Source: Maridesulfovibrio frigidus DSM 17176 (lineage in GTDB: Bacteria; Desulfobacterota; Desulfovibrionia; Desulfovibrionales; Desulfovibrionaceae). Taken from it: DNA of 64,000 nucleotides. A program made the position numbers and the translations under genes. Positions 44,484 through 54,419 of the stretch are shown one piece after another; position 1 is the stretch's first letter; each line of letters starts with the position of its first letter. The DNA is taken from positions 186,001 to 250,000 of the forward strand of contig NZ_JONL01000001.1 of assembly GCF_000711735.1 (NCBI RefSeq). The letters run 5' to 3'. Under the pieces are notes generated by a model, which did no database searches, was not told where the DNA came from, and saw only the letters and a program-made list of their open reading frames with translations.

Positions 44484-46289
44484 TTACGTTCTTAACTCTT
44501 CTACCAAGGAAACAAGAGCATCAACTTCTCCAGAAAGGTCTTTAGCACCTTCAGCAGCTCGCATACTACTTCTTGCGTTATCCTCAGTCATGGAATCAAT
44601 TTCTCCAATACTGCGGTTAATCTCTTCTGAAGTTGCAGACTGCTCTTCTGCTGCTGTTGCAATAGACTGAACCTGTCCGGCCGCATTTCCAGCAAGCTCT
44701 ACAATTTCTGCAAGAACTTCCCCTGAAGACCTAGAATGCCTAGTAGCCTCACTGATAGCCTTAACAGCTATCTGCATTCCTGAAATGTTCTGCTTAGCAA
44801 GAGACTGAATTAAAGCAATACTCTTTTCAACTTCGTCTGTAGCGCCGATGGTTTTCTCTGCAAGCTTACGAACTTCGTCAGCAACAACAGCAAACCCACG
44901 TCCAGCTTCACCAGCCCGCGCTGCTTCGATAGCCGCATTAAGTGCCAGCAGATTTGTCTGATCCGCAATGTCATTAATTACACCTATAACTTTACCGATA
45001 TCAATAGACTGAGTGCTAAGCTTGCCCATCAATTCTTCGAGTTCATTGGTCTGTGTTTGAATTCTAACCATTGACTCGATCGTACCCAGAACAACCTGCT
45101 GCCCCTCAGTTGCTTTATCTTTTGTATCTTCAGTATCCTGATTGGTCTCTGTAGCATTTCGTGCAACTTCCAGAACTGTGGCATTCATTTCTTCCATTGC
45201 CGTCGCAGTTTCTGTAATACGCTGCTTCTGGAAATCACTACCAATCATGATCTGGTCTGTACTTTCTTCAACATTTTTAGAAATCTCAACAATATTTTTT
45301 AATACAGACTCCAACTTGTCTGCAGCCATATGCATACCTTCGCGCTTTGCACCTTCTGCCTGCATCCGCGCTTCATTCGCTTCCTCCGCTGCCAGTTTAG
45401 CAACGCGAGTCTGTTCTTCAGCCTCTGCACCTTTTATTTTAATATTCTCTAAATTAGAAGACAAGGTCACGACCATATCATTCAACGCATTTTGTAGGGT
45501 AGAAATTTCGTTCTTACCTTGCGGGTCAAGCTGTACTGTCAAATCACCGGAAGCAACTTTTGTTGCGGCATCGGTAGAATCCTGAAGAGGGCTGGTGATT
45601 GACCGGACCATAAAAATACATAGTGGAATAATCAAGAAAAGCAAAATAGCGCCAACGATCATAACAATCTTAATCGTTCCCGATTTAGCCGTGCTAATCA
45701 TCGCACTGCTGATACGATCCGCTTCTACATCAATATTATCAATATATACGCCTGTTCCAATCCACATATCTGTGCCAGGTATCAAAAGAGCATAACCAAG
45801 TTTCGGCTGAATTCCCTTACCGGGCTTATCGTAAACGTAGGAAACAAATCCTCCGCCAGCGTTTGCTGCACGGTCGAGCTCCTGAACAAAATAAACGCCA
45901 TTTTTATCTTTAGCCCCTTTTAAATCCTTACCTTGAAGCGATTTCTTGGGAGGCAAAGCTACATTGGTTGTCCCTTTATACACAAAGAAATATCCAGACT
46001 TATCATCTTCAAATCTAATTTTATCAACAGATTTTCTTATAAATTTAATTTTATTGTCCAGCCCAGGAACATCTTTCAAATCTTCGCCTAAAGAAAGAGC
46101 AATTGTTTTAGTGGCGACTTTAATTTTAGCTTTTTGATCTGCAAGCATAACCTTCTGAACTTGATTGACTCCATAATCGGCAATTTCTTGATTCTGCATC
46201 ATAAACATAGAGCCACTTAAAAGCAGAAACAAAAACATTGTCACTAGAAGCAATATAAATCTGCCTCCAATAGATAAATTCTTGATCAT
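44484..46289 (-). CDS. Methyl-accepting chemotaxis protein with sCache_2 sensor (paralogue)
   Basis: This 601-residue receptor has the same layout as the one at 41778-43589: helix about 8-28, sCache_2 ([40 protein letters not shown]), helix about 208-225, HAMP, and a signalling domain with the conserved tip [24 protein letters not shown]. There is no C-terminal pentapeptide. GGGAGAACC precedes ATG 46289. The sensor pockets differ at many positions while the tips are nearly the same, as expected after duplication and divergence of ligand range. Nearness to the lactate operon is suggestive of organic-acid taxis but proves nothing. Confidence 0.94.
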   Translation of the reverse strand: MIKNLSIGGRFILLLVTMFLFLLLSGSMFMMQNQEIADYGVNQVQKVMLADQKAKIKVATKTIALSLGEDLKDVPGLDNKIKFIRKSVDKIRFEDDKSGYFFVYKGTTNVALPPKKSLQGKDLKGAKDKNGVYFVQELDRAANAGGGFVSYVYDKPGKGIQPKLGYALLIPGTDMWIGTGVYIDNIDVEADRISSAMISTAKSGTIKIVMIVGAILLFLIIPLCIFMVRSITSPLQDSTDAATKVASGDLTVQLDPQGKNEISTLQNALNDMVVTLSSNLENIKIKGAEAEEQTRVAKLAAEEANEARMQAEGAKREGMHMAADKLESVLKNIVEISKNVEESTDQIMIGSDFQKQRITETATAMEEMNATVLEVARNATETNQDTEDTKDKATEGQQVVLGTIESMVRIQTQTNELEELMGKLSTQSIDIGKVIGVINDIADQTNLLALNAAIEAARAGEAGRGFAVVADEVRKLAEKTIGATDEVEKSIALIQSLAKQNISGMQIAVKAISEATRHSRSSGEVLAEIVELAGNAAGQVQSIATAAEEQSATSEEINRSIGEIDSMTEDNARSSMRAAEGAKDLSGEVDALVSLVEELRT

Positions 46290-46415
46290 AAGGTTCTCCC
46301 TTTCAAATAAAATTACAAATCATTTCAAATCCATAACAAACTAATAAAGAAATGTTCAAATCAACCTATAACCTAATTAATCGTCATGTTCAAAAAAAAG
46401 GATTAGTAATTGCCC

Positions 46416-46595
46416 AAAAAAGGCTTTCCCACCGGGCGAGCGAATGGAAAAGCCTTGATCATGCGGCAGAAGACCCGATACTATTCAGTTGCGAGGTGAA
46501 GGTGTCGGTTTTGGAGGCAATGTCTATTTATGCCGCTCCGTTGAAATTTGAACCCCCGACTGCCATGCTAAGCTGCAAGGCCAGCCGAGGGAATT
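46416..46595 (-). ncRNA. ssrS: 6S RNA (candidate ssrS)
   Basis: Read on the minus strand, this ~180-base region folds as one long stem around a large open centre. GCCTTGCA (46581-46574) and CATGGCAG (46567-46560) on the 5' arm pair with CTGCCGCATG (46469-46460) and CAAGGC (46457-46452) on the 3' arm. A side hairpin lies inside (GGAG.GGCA / TTGCCTCC), and the segment CCGACACCTTCACC resembles the conserved CGACACATTCACC of enterobacterial 6S RNA. A terminator (AAGGCTTTTCC / GGGAAAGCCTT, T-run at 46421-46416) closes it. 6S RNA binds sigma-70 RNA polymerase. It begins about five bases after the lutB-lutA stop. Structure and terminator are seen; identity is by resemblance. Confidence 0.68.
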
Positions 46596-46599
46596 AAAA

Positions 46600-48756
46600 C
46601 TATTTTCTGCGCTCAGCTATAAGCTCTGCTACGTGTTTTACTTCAATATCAAGACCATTCTTATTTGCTCCACCGCGAAGCTGCATTACGCAACCGGGGC
46701 AGTCTGTAAGAAGAACTTCTGCACGGGTCTCTTCTACGTTGTGCATTTTCTTTGAAAGAAGCTGTTCTGATATTTTAGGAAATTTTACAGAGTAAGTTCC
46801 ACCAAATCCACAGCAGACTTCTTCTTCAGCACATTCAATATATTCAAGCCCTGCTTTAACCATCAATTCGCGAGGAGCGGCTTTAACGTCCAGCCCTCTG
46901 CAAAGATGACAAGGAGCGTGATAGGTAACTTTATCACCTTTAGTCTGTCTGAAATCAGCCTCATAAATCCCGACAACATCATTCATAAATGAGCTGTAAT
47001 CAATGACCTTATCTGCAAATTCCTGAACGCGAATGGCGTACTTAGGATCATGTCCGAGCATCTTAGGATAGTTATGTTTGAGATGTGATGCGCAGGATGC
47101 ACACATGGTCAAAATATACTCGCAGTCTGAATTTTCAAATGCTTCCATGTTCTGGATGGCAACGTCACGCCCTGCGACCTTCTCACCCATCATCTGAAGC
47201 GGTAGTCCACAACAGGACTGATCCATCGGATATTCAAGTTCAACACCCTTGCCACGCATACTTTCAACGGTTGCGACAGACTGTTCTGGGTATACAAAAT
47301 CCTGAACACAGCCGGAGAAAATCGCGACTTTATATTTAGGATTAGCTGTTTTTGCAGGCTTAACTTTTGCCCACATATCCCTGAATGGAACTTCTGCAAC
47401 TACAGGTAGTGATCTGAAATCGTGATCCGGCGCAAAGATCATCGGTAGATGACGAAGGAAACCGTCATTTCCTGCTACAGGTTTCTGAGCATATTTTGCA
47501 ATGCGCAGGAACTTATGGAACAGTTTGCGGTTTTTCATCATCTTTCCAAGAAGCGCGGATGATAGCGGATGCCCTTCCTCGTCCTGAATTCTGGCGTGAA
47601 TCTCTTTAATCAATCCTGGGAGATCTATGCCGCCGGCGCAAATTTCTTTACAGGCCCCGCAGTTAATGCAGTTCTGTACAAGATTCTTAGCCTTATCAGT
47701 TCCGTGGAAGAAGTAAGTGAGAATGAGGCCGATAGCCCCTATATAGATATGGCCCATCTTGTGGCCGCCGACCATGCGATAAACAGGACAGACATTGGCA
47801 CATGCTCCGCAGCGAACGCATTGTAGCACTTGAGCGAACACCGGGTCTTTAGCGAGAGCACGTCTTCCATTGTCCAAAAACACGAAGTGCACTTTCTTCC
47901 TGTCATCCTCAGCCACGGCACACTCGTTAGACCCGGTGATCCAGGTAACATAAGAAGTGATCGCCTGCCCTGTAGCATTACGAGGCAAGGCTCTGAGAAC
48001 GCGTAAAGCGTCATGTAATTTTGGTGTGAGCTTATCAAGACCCATCAGAGCAACATGAACTCTTGGCAAAGTGGTAACGAGTCTAGCGTTACCTTCATTA
48101 GTTACGATACCGATGGTTCCAGTCTCCGCGATTGCGAAGTTACAACCAGAAACACCCATATCGGCTTCAGTAAATTTCTGGCGCAGTTCCCGACGAGCAA
48201 CTTTAACAAGCTTCTGAATATCAGCATCCTGCTTTTTGCCAGTTGCATCGGTAAACGTATCGCTGACCTGATGACGGGAGAGATGAATAGCGGGCATAAC
48301 CATATGGCTAGGACCTTCATGACGAAGCTGGATGATCCACTCACCTAGGTCAGTTTCGACAACTTCAAGGTTCTCAGCTTCTAAATGGTGATTTAGAAGA
48401 GTTTCCTCCGCAGTCATTGACTTAGACTTCACAATTTTTGTGCAGTTTTCGTCTTTTGCGATACGGGCAATGATTTCATTAGCTTCTTGCGCATCTGCAG
48501 CTAAGTGAACAACAGCGCCGTTCTTTTCTGCTTCTTCTTTGAACTGAGCGTAAAGCTCATCCATATTCGCAGTGGAACATGCTTTTGCTTCAGCAATATC
48601 TTTTATCAGTGCTTTATCATCAATTTCTTTGAAGGCATTTGCCCTGCTTGCACGATAGGCAATGGCAAAATTGTCCATTGCGGTCCGCAGAAAATCGTCA
48701 CCTAAAGCTTCTCTGACCTGAGTTTTATACTCTTTAAAACTTTTAGCATCCTGCAT
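46600..48756 (-). CDS. LutB-LutA-type fusion, Fe-S L-lactate oxidation protein
   Basis: This 718-residue protein matches D. vulgaris DVU3033. An N-terminal LUD domain (LutB/LldF type, about 60-300; GVSGCNFAIAETGTIGIVTNEGNARL) is followed by a 4Fe-4S dicluster (CVRCGACANVCPVYR, CINCGACKEIC). Two CCG domains of the LutA/GlcF kind come next (FSGCVQDFVYPEQSV ... DQSCCGLP ... CASCASH; YHAPCHLCRG ... EEVCCGFGG ... DCPGCVMQL). Together with LutC it should form the cytoplasmic or membrane-associated L-lactate dehydrogenase that passes electrons toward the quinone or hydrogenase pool. Its start shares one base with the lutC stop (TAATG). It is the last gene of the lactate operon; the 6S RNA candidate follows. 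Confidence 0.92.
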   Translation of the reverse strand: MQDAKSFKEYKTQVREALGDDFLRTAMDNFAIAYRASRANAFKEIDDKALIKDIAEAKACSTANMDELYAQFKEEAEKNGAVVHLAADAQEANEIIARIAKDENCTKIVKSKSMTAEETLLNHHLEAENLEVVETDLGEWIIQLRHEGPSHMVMPAIHLSRHQVSDTFTDATGKKQDADIQKLVKVARRELRQKFTEADMGVSGCNFAIAETGTIGIVTNEGNARLVTTLPRVHVALMGLDKLTPKLHDALRVLRALPRNATGQAITSYVTWITGSNECAVAEDDRKKVHFVFLDNGRRALAKDPVFAQVLQCVRCGACANVCPVYRMVGGHKMGHIYIGAIGLILTYFFHGTDKAKNLVQNCINCGACKEICAGGIDLPGLIKEIHARIQDEEGHPLSSALLGKMMKNRKLFHKFLRIAKYAQKPVAGNDGFLRHLPMIFAPDHDFRSLPVVAEVPFRDMWAKVKPAKTANPKYKVAIFSGCVQDFVYPEQSVATVESMRGKGVELEYPMDQSCCGLPLQMMGEKVAGRDVAIQNMEAFENSDCEYILTMCASCASHLKHNYPKMLGHDPKYAIRVQEFADKVIDYSSFMNDVVGIYEADFRQTKGDKVTYHAPCHLCRGLDVKAAPRELMVKAGLEYIECAEEEVCCGFGGTYSVKFPKISEQLLSKKMHNVEETRAEVLLTDCPGCVMQLRGGANKNGLDIEVKHVAELIAERRK

Positions 48757-49382
48757 TATTTGTCCTCCAAAAGAAGAATATGAAGTTCCAACGGTCCATG
48801 TACACCGATGGCAAGAACGCGCTCGATATCAGCAGTACGGCTTGGGCCAGTAATGAATGCGGTGTAATCGCAACTTCTCATGCATTCTTCCATGTAGGAT
48901 TCAAGCGCATACGAATCTGCAACAATCTTGGATTTTGGTAGTACAGCAACGTGAACTTCGCTGATCATTGTTGCTATTCTGAGCTCTTCACTGCGGGAGT
49001 TAAGGACAATAGTTCCGGTTTCTGCAATGCCGTGATCGGCAAAAGTAAACCCGATATCGATGCCACCTAAGTGTTTGCGGAGTCCGTCTTTCAGAAGCTG
49101 AAATCCATTCTCTACGCACTGTTTCTCAAGGGCGGAAAATTGTTTTTTATTGAGAGCAGGAGCAGCAATTGTTTTACCAAATTTGGTTTCACAAAGTGCA
49201 TCAGCTTTATCTGAGAGCGCTTCTTCACACCCTGAAACTAGCAATTTGCAAGCTTCTTTTTTACCGCAAAGATCAATTGTATACTGATAGGCTTCAGCTA
49301 ACGACGAAACCTCTGACACTACGGCCGAGACGAGTTCGGCTTTTTCAGTGAAAAGTTTGACATTTTCGCTTTTGACTGTCAT
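48756..49382 (-). CDS. lutC: LutC-like L-lactate utilisation protein
   Basis: This 208-residue single LUD-domain protein has HLGGIDIGFTFADHGIAETGTIVLNSRSEELRIATMISEVHVAVLPKSKIV and ITGPSRTADIERVLAIGVHGPLELHILLLE, the LutC/YkgG signature. It is needed with LutA and LutB for L-lactate oxidation. It is separated from ackA by 214 bases containing two hairpins and is coupled to the downstream fusion gene. GGAGAAAAA precedes ATG 49382. Confidence 0.92.
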   Translation of the reverse strand: MTVKSENVKLFTEKAELVSAVVSEVSSLAEAYQYTIDLCGKKEACKLLVSGCEEALSDKADALCETKFGKTIAAPALNKKQFSALEKQCVENGFQLLKDGLRKHLGGIDIGFTFADHGIAETGTIVLNSRSEELRIATMISEVHVAVLPKSKIVADSYALESYMEECMRSCDYTAFITGPSRTADIERVLAIGVHGPLELHILLLEDK

Positions 49383-49506
49383 TTTTTCTCCACGATGTCG
49401 GGTAAAAATTACCCGTTAGTAAGCCCTAGAACAACGCGGCATCGACTTCCACTCGGTTGCAGCATATCAGTACTTCCACAGTCTGATCCAGGGTCTGTTT
49501 ATTTTG

Positions 49507-49574
49507 GGTCGTTCCACTTAGGAGCGACCTAACTATCCATTTATCCGGGGCAGAGACTTCCACTCCCTGCCCCG
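49507..49574 (-). other. Two intercistronic hairpins between ackA and lutC
   Basis: GGTCGTTCC / GGAGCGACC (49507-49529) and CGGGGCAG / CTGCCCCG (49546-49574) form stable stems without a following T-run. This is more like mRNA-processing or stabilising structures than terminators. Confidence 0.65.
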
Positions 49575-49596
49575 AATTATCCTTAAGAGCTATCTA

Positions 49597-50805
49597 CTAA
49601 AGTCCGAGAACAGCTACAGTATCATTAGCAATTTCAAGTTCTTCATTGGTCGCAATAACCAAGACTTTCACTGGGCTTTCGTCTGCACTGATTGCTGACG
49701 GAGTTCTGTCCCAATTCCAGTTTTTATCTTTATCCATTACGATACCGAAGTTTTCGAGATCTGCACAGGTTTTTGCTCTATATTCAGGATCGTTCTCTCC
49801 GATACCTGCAGTGAATATTACAGCATCAACTCTGCCGAGTTCAAAGAAATAAGAACCTATGAATTGGCGAACTCTATGTGTTGCCATTTCTAGGGCAAGA
49901 ACTGCACGTTCGTCACCTTCTTCAATACGAGTGTGGATATCACGCAAATCGTTTGATCCGCAGATTCCTTTCAACCCGCTATCATGAGTGAGCATATGTT
50001 CAACTTCACTAACGCTCATTCCCTTTTTATCGCAAATAAATCCGATAATTGCAGGATCGATATCTCCGCAACGTGTACCCATTATGATTCCGCCAAGAGG
50101 AGTTAATCCCATTGAAGTGTCATAACATTTACCGTTTTTAATGGCGCAAAGAGAAGCTCCGTTACCAAGGTGAACCGTTACAAGATTGCACTCTTCCATC
50201 GGCTTACCAAGGTATTTTGCTGCTTCGCGGGCCACAAATTTGTGAGATGTTCCGTGAAAACCGTAACGTCTGATACCGAACTCTTCATAAAGTTCGTAAG
50301 GAACGCCGAATTGATATGCTTTCGGTTCCATTGTCTGGTGGAAGGATGTGTCGAAAACAGCAACCTGCCTGACACCTGGAAATAGTTCCATCGCAACTTC
50401 AATACCGATAACGTGACCTGGGTTGTGCAATGGAGCTAACGGGATAACATCTCTGATTCCCTGAAGAACATCTTCATCAATTTCGACAGGTGCATAGAAA
50501 CGCTCGCCACCATGCACTATGCGGTGACCGATTCCAGAAATTTCAGAGTGGTCTTTGATAACTCCTTTTTCTGGATCAACCAAAAGCTTTACAACTTCAT
50601 GCATCCCTTCTCTATGAGTCGGGAAAGGGCATTCCATTTTTTCTTTGTATTCGTTGGCACTGCCAATGAAACCTTTATGAGTAAGGCTACCCATATCATC
50701 ACCAATGCGTTCAACTATGCCAGAGGCAAGAGCACAACCGTCTTTTGCATCAAGAAGCTGATACTTTATAGATGAGCTTCCTGCGTTTATTACTAATATT
50801 TTCAT
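49597..50805 (-). CDS. ackA: Acetate kinase
   Basis: This 402-residue ASKHA-fold kinase makes ATP from acetyl phosphate and ADP. Both signature regions are present: MKILVINAGSSSIKYQLLD at the N-terminus and GIGHRIVHGGERFYAPVEI. VAVFDTSFHQTM (catalytic Asp), VTVHLGNGASLCAIKNGKCYDTSMGLTPLGG and FTAGIGENDPEYR follow. It comes directly after pta (stop of pta at 50806), so the two are coupled. In the lactate operon it gives the substrate-level ATP of lactate oxidation. Confidence 0.97.
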   Translation of the reverse strand: MKILVINAGSSSIKYQLLDAKDGCALASGIVERIGDDMGSLTHKGFIGSANEYKEKMECPFPTHREGMHEVVKLLVDPEKGVIKDHSEISGIGHRIVHGGERFYAPVEIDEDVLQGIRDVIPLAPLHNPGHVIGIEVAMELFPGVRQVAVFDTSFHQTMEPKAYQFGVPYELYEEFGIRRYGFHGTSHKFVAREAAKYLGKPMEECNLVTVHLGNGASLCAIKNGKCYDTSMGLTPLGGIIMGTRCGDIDPAIIGFICDKKGMSVSEVEHMLTHDSGLKGICGSNDLRDIHTRIEEGDERAVLALEMATHRVRQFIGSYFFELGRVDAVIFTAGIGENDPEYRAKTCADLENFGIVMDKDKNWNWDRTPSAISADESPVKVLVIATNEELEIANDTVAVLGL

Positions 50806-52923
50806 TTAAATAAGTCCCTTTTCTGCTTGAGCCTGAACTGCTGTTATGGCTACGGTGTTAACAATATCAGGAACAGTACAACCTCGGGAAAGGTCATTAA
50901 CCGGCTTATTTAGACCCTGCAAAACAGGACCGATTGCAACCGACTGCTCAGCTGAACGCTGAACCGCTTTATAAGTATTGTTACCTGTATTCAGGTCGGG
51001 GAAAATGAATACTGTTGCACGCCCTGCGACTTCACTGTCCGGCAGCTTGGTTTTAGCAACAGAAGGATCTATTGCAGCGTCATACTGCAAAGGTCCCTCA
51101 ATCAAAAGATCTGGATTGCGTTCTTTAGCTATACGCACAGCTTCCTTAACTTTTTCAACATCGGCGCCCTTACCGGACTGCCCTGTTGAATATGAGAGTA
51201 AAGCAACCCTAGGCTCGACACCAAAAATTTTCGCTGTTGCGGCCGAGCTGAGTGCAATCTCTGCAAGCTGTTCCGCATTAGGATTAGGATTAACGGCACA
51301 ATCTCCAAAGACAAGAACGCGGTCTTTCAGGCACATCAAGAACACACTGGAAACAATGGACGCACCCGGCTTAGTTTTAATAAACTCAAAAGCAGGACGA
51401 ATTGTCTGAGCTGTAGTAGTAACAGACCCTGAAACCATTCCATCAGCATCGCCCATGTAAACCATCATGGACCCGAAGTATGTTGGATCAAGCATTCTGT
51501 CTCTAGCATCAGACATACGGATGCCTTTATGCTCACGTAACTTAAAGTAAGTATTACAGTAGTCTTCGAATTGCGGAGAGGATTCAGGATCAAGTATCCT
51601 GACATCATGCATCTCGAGACCGAGCGATGAAATCTTAGCACCGACTTTATCAGCTTTACCAAGCAAAACAATATTAGCAACCCCGCGACGAGTAAGCATA
51701 TCCGCTGCACGAAGAACTCTTTCAGCTGTTCCTTCAGGAAGAACGATGCACTGCTTATGTGCCTTTGCCTTCTGAACAAGCTTGTACTCAAACATTTTGG
51801 GAGTAACTTTAACAGACTTCGTTGAGATAAGGCGCTGTCTTAGCTCATTGGTATTAACGTGAGATTCAAAAGTTCCGAGAGCGGAAGCAGTTTTACGCTG
51901 ATCATGTGGGTCAATTCGGCCATAAAGTTCGCTAAGAACCTGCGTGGTGCGATAAGTATTTGTATCTACGGACAGAATAGGAATAGGAACACCTGTCCAC
52001 CCTTCGATCAACCTGTGCACACTTGAACTTGGCTGCAATCCGCCAGTAAGGAGAATTCCTGAAATGTCAGGGAAAGATGTAGATAGTCTGGAGGCAAGAC
52101 TACTCAAAATAATATCTGAACGATCGCCGGGAGTAATAATCAGGCTTCCAGATTCAATATACTCAAGGAAGTTACCAATCCGCATAGCAGCAATAACGTA
52201 GTCGTCGACCAGTGTATCAAGTCTTCCATGACCATATAAAACGGAAGCAGCAAGCCAGTTACGCACGTCATTCATGCTTGGATTGCCGAGACTTTCATCT
52301 TCTTCAATTGCATATACAAGAAGATCCTGGGCACATCTGGCCTTACATTTAATACTTGAAAGAATCTCAGCCATCTCAGATTCAGGAGCAGTAATCCTAT
52401 TAATTATAGCAGCAACCGTATCAACACCCTTATCTTCGAGAGCATCAATTACGAGCTGGGTGGATGCAATAATATCTTCGTTTGTTTTACCTCTGCCATT
52501 TGCAACAAGCAAAACAGGACAACCGAGGTTAGCCGCAATCTCAGCATTGATATCAAATTCAAAGTTCTGATCTTTACCCTGAAAATCGGTTCCCTCACAG
52601 AGAACAAAGTCGTACTTCTCTTCCAGCTGACTGTATTTATTAAGTATATTTTCAAGAAGAAGTGAATGCTTGCCGCCATTAATAAGTTCACGAGCTTCTT
52701 TTAAGGTGTATGCATAGGTATCTTCGTACTCAATACCAAGATTAAAGTAGCTCATTATGAGATTAATATCGTGATCGCGGGAACCAGTCTGGTTATCATT
52801 AATGATAGGTCTGAAAATTGCGACATGCTGTATGTCTCTGAGCAGTAGCTGCATAATGCCCAAGGCGATTGCAGATTTACCGCTCTTCTCTTCGGTGGCA
52901 GTGATATATAAATTATTTGACAC
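50806..52923 (-). CDS. pta: Phosphate acetyltransferase
   Basis: The start is taken as GTG 52923, six bases after AGGAG; an ATG 19 codons upstream lacks a ribosome site and would add a non-homologous leader. The ~705-residue long-form Pta has a BioD-like P-loop domain (NNLYITATEEKSGKSAIALGIM), a DRTGG domain (about 220-335) and the catalytic PTA domain (VLPEGTAERVLRAADMLTRRGV, MVYMGDADGMVSGS, GDCAVNPNPNAEQLAEIA, LSYSTGQSGKG). It converts acetyl-CoA and phosphate to acetyl phosphate. It lies between the D-lactate dehydrogenase genes and ackA. Confidence 0.95.
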   Translation of the reverse strand: MSNNLYITATEEKSGKSAIALGIMQLLLRDIQHVAIFRPIINDNQTGSRDHDINLIMSYFNLGIEYEDTYAYTLKEARELINGGKHSLLLENILNKYSQLEEKYDFVLCEGTDFQGKDQNFEFDINAEIAANLGCPVLLVANGRGKTNEDIIASTQLVIDALEDKGVDTVAAIINRITAPESEMAEILSSIKCKARCAQDLLVYAIEEDESLGNPSMNDVRNWLAASVLYGHGRLDTLVDDYVIAAMRIGNFLEYIESGSLIITPGDRSDIILSSLASRLSTSFPDISGILLTGGLQPSSSVHRLIEGWTGVPIPILSVDTNTYRTTQVLSELYGRIDPHDQRKTASALGTFESHVNTNELRQRLISTKSVKVTPKMFEYKLVQKAKAHKQCIVLPEGTAERVLRAADMLTRRGVANIVLLGKADKVGAKISSLGLEMHDVRILDPESSPQFEDYCNTYFKLREHKGIRMSDARDRMLDPTYFGSMMVYMGDADGMVSGSVTTTAQTIRPAFEFIKTKPGASIVSSVFLMCLKDRVLVFGDCAVNPNPNAEQLAEIALSSAATAKIFGVEPRVALLSYSTGQSGKGADVEKVKEAVRIAKERNPDLLIEGPLQYDAAIDPSVAKTKLPDSEVAGRATVFIFPDLNTGNNTYKAVQRSAEQSVAIGPVLQGLNKPVNDLSRGCTVPDIVNTVAITAVQAQAEKGLI

Positions 52924-53082
52924 TGGAAATCTCCTGTGTGGCGCGTGGACGGTTGGACATCTGGTTTCCGGATCAGACATAAGAACACGCTGTTCGGCCT
53001 AAAAGGCAACGGGCGGAAGTAACATAACTTTCCTACTACCCGATAAAAACCAACCGCTCCCATAAAAACGCTTTTTTGCAAA

Positions 53083-53114
53083 CTAGTCCAGACTGTAGTT
53101 ACAATCTGGACTAG
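53083..53114 (-). other. Intercistronic hairpin between the GlcF-like gene and pta
   Basis: CTAGTCCAGA / TCTGGACTAG, a 10-base perfect stem with a 12-base loop, starts six bases past the GlcF-like stop. No adequate T-run follows. Confidence 0.7.
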
Positions 53115-53120
53115 AATTTA

Positions 53121-54419
53121 CTATTTTTCTATAGAATCAGCATAAATCTCAAGTACGTGCTGTACTTCAATTCCACCGCCGGACTGTGAAAGCATATCAC
53201 CAAGCTGCATCATACATGCAGGACATGAGGTGGTAACGACTTCCGCTCCAACAGCTCTAACGTTATCAGCTTTGCGTTCGCCGATACTCTTTGACAGATC
53301 GTAATGGTATAAGTTGAAACTACCTCCGCAGCCACAGCAACGGTTAGCTTCATTCATTTCCTTGAATTCATATTTATCATTTTTCTTAAGTAGTGCGCGA
53401 GGCTGAGCAGTAACGCCAAGAGACTTAGCAAGGTGACAAGGATCATGATATGTCACGACCTTACCGCCCTCTTTAGACTTAGCAGGAACACTGATGCCCA
53501 CAACATCTATCAAGAACTGAGTAATATCCATTGTCTTGTCAGCAAGATCCGATACTTTCTCTATGAAAATAGGATCTTCATCTTCGATCATTTTGATCCA
53601 TGTTTCTTTGATGGTAGCTGTACAAGTAGCACAAGGAGTTACTAGGTAATCAAAATTACCATCCTCAAATGCTTTAATGTTCTGCTTCATCAAAACAATA
53701 AATGAATCTTGATCCCCGGATGCAAGAGTAGGAATACCGCAGCAGGCTTGCCCTTTAGGCAGGAAGATTCCTACACCATGGTGCTCAAGCACTTTTATAG
53801 CTGCATGCCCGACATGCGGGAACATTTTATCTACAACACAACCCGGGAAGAACGCGACCTTAAGACCACTGATTCCACGAGGTGAATCGAGACTAGGGTA
53901 ATCTTTCCTGAAAGGCTTTTTAGTGAGCGGCATGAAGTGGCGTTCACCAAGAAGCGGATTAAGCATTGCACAACTTGCTGTTCCGGCAGACTTGTCAGCT
54001 ACGCTGGCAAATGGTCCCTGAAACTTAGCACTGACATCTGTTAGTAAGTTGAACAACTTAGGACGGGTCAAAAGACCTTTAAAAATAAGTTTCTTAGTCG
54101 CGGATAATCCCTTGTACTCGGTAACGATAACACGAGCTTTAATGAAAATATCCATAATCTTAACGCCGCTAGGACAGTTAGCTTCGCAAGAGCCGCAGAG
54201 TAAACATCTATTCAGTTTTTCGTTTACCTGATCGGCATCTTTGATCATCTCATGTGCAAGTTTCTCAAGAAGAGCAATCTTGCCACGAGTAACATCTGCT
54301 TCCTGCATGGTTTCAGCAAAGACAGGACAAACAGCCTGACACATACCGCACTTCATACAGGCGACCATCTGGTCGTCCAGAGCCATAAGTTTTTCAGCTA
54401 ATTTTTTAACATCAGACAT
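53121..54419 (-). CDS. GlcF-like Fe-S subunit of D-lactate dehydrogenase
   Basis: This 432-residue protein corresponds to DVU3028. It has two ferredoxin-type clusters near the N-terminus (CMKCGMCQAVCPVF, CLLCGSCEANCPSG). Two CCG domains follow (FFPGCVVDKMFPHVG ... GQACCGIP ... CATCTA; YHDPCHLAKSLG ... NRCCGCGGSFN ... SCPACMMQL). It pairs with the FAD protein encoded just upstream (stop and start adjacent at 54419/54420) and takes electrons from it. The start overlaps the end of the FAD gene, so equal synthesis is likely. Confidence 0.93.
   Translation of the reverse strand: MSDVKKLAEKLMALDDQMVACMKCGMCQAVCPVFAETMQEADVTRGKIALLEKLAHEMIKDADQVNEKLNRCLLCGSCEANCPSGVKIMDIFIKARVIVTEYKGLSATKKLIFKGLLTRPKLFNLLTDVSAKFQGPFASVADKSAGTASCAMLNPLLGERHFMPLTKKPFRKDYPSLDSPRGISGLKVAFFPGCVVDKMFPHVGHAAIKVLEHHGVGIFLPKGQACCGIPTLASGDQDSFIVLMKQNIKAFEDGNFDYLVTPCATCTATIKETWIKMIEDEDPIFIEKVSDLADKTMDITQFLIDVVGISVPAKSKEGGKVVTYHDPCHLAKSLGVTAQPRALLKKNDKYEFKEMNEANRCCGCGGSFNLYHYDLSKSIGERKADNVRAVGAEVVTTSCPACMMQLGDMLSQSGGGIEVQHVLEIYADSIEK

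Noticed and set aside
46352-46597. 81-codon plus-strand frame downstream of the lactate operon
   Set aside because: It is antisense to the folded 6S RNA candidate and its terminator, and the translation has no recognisable features.
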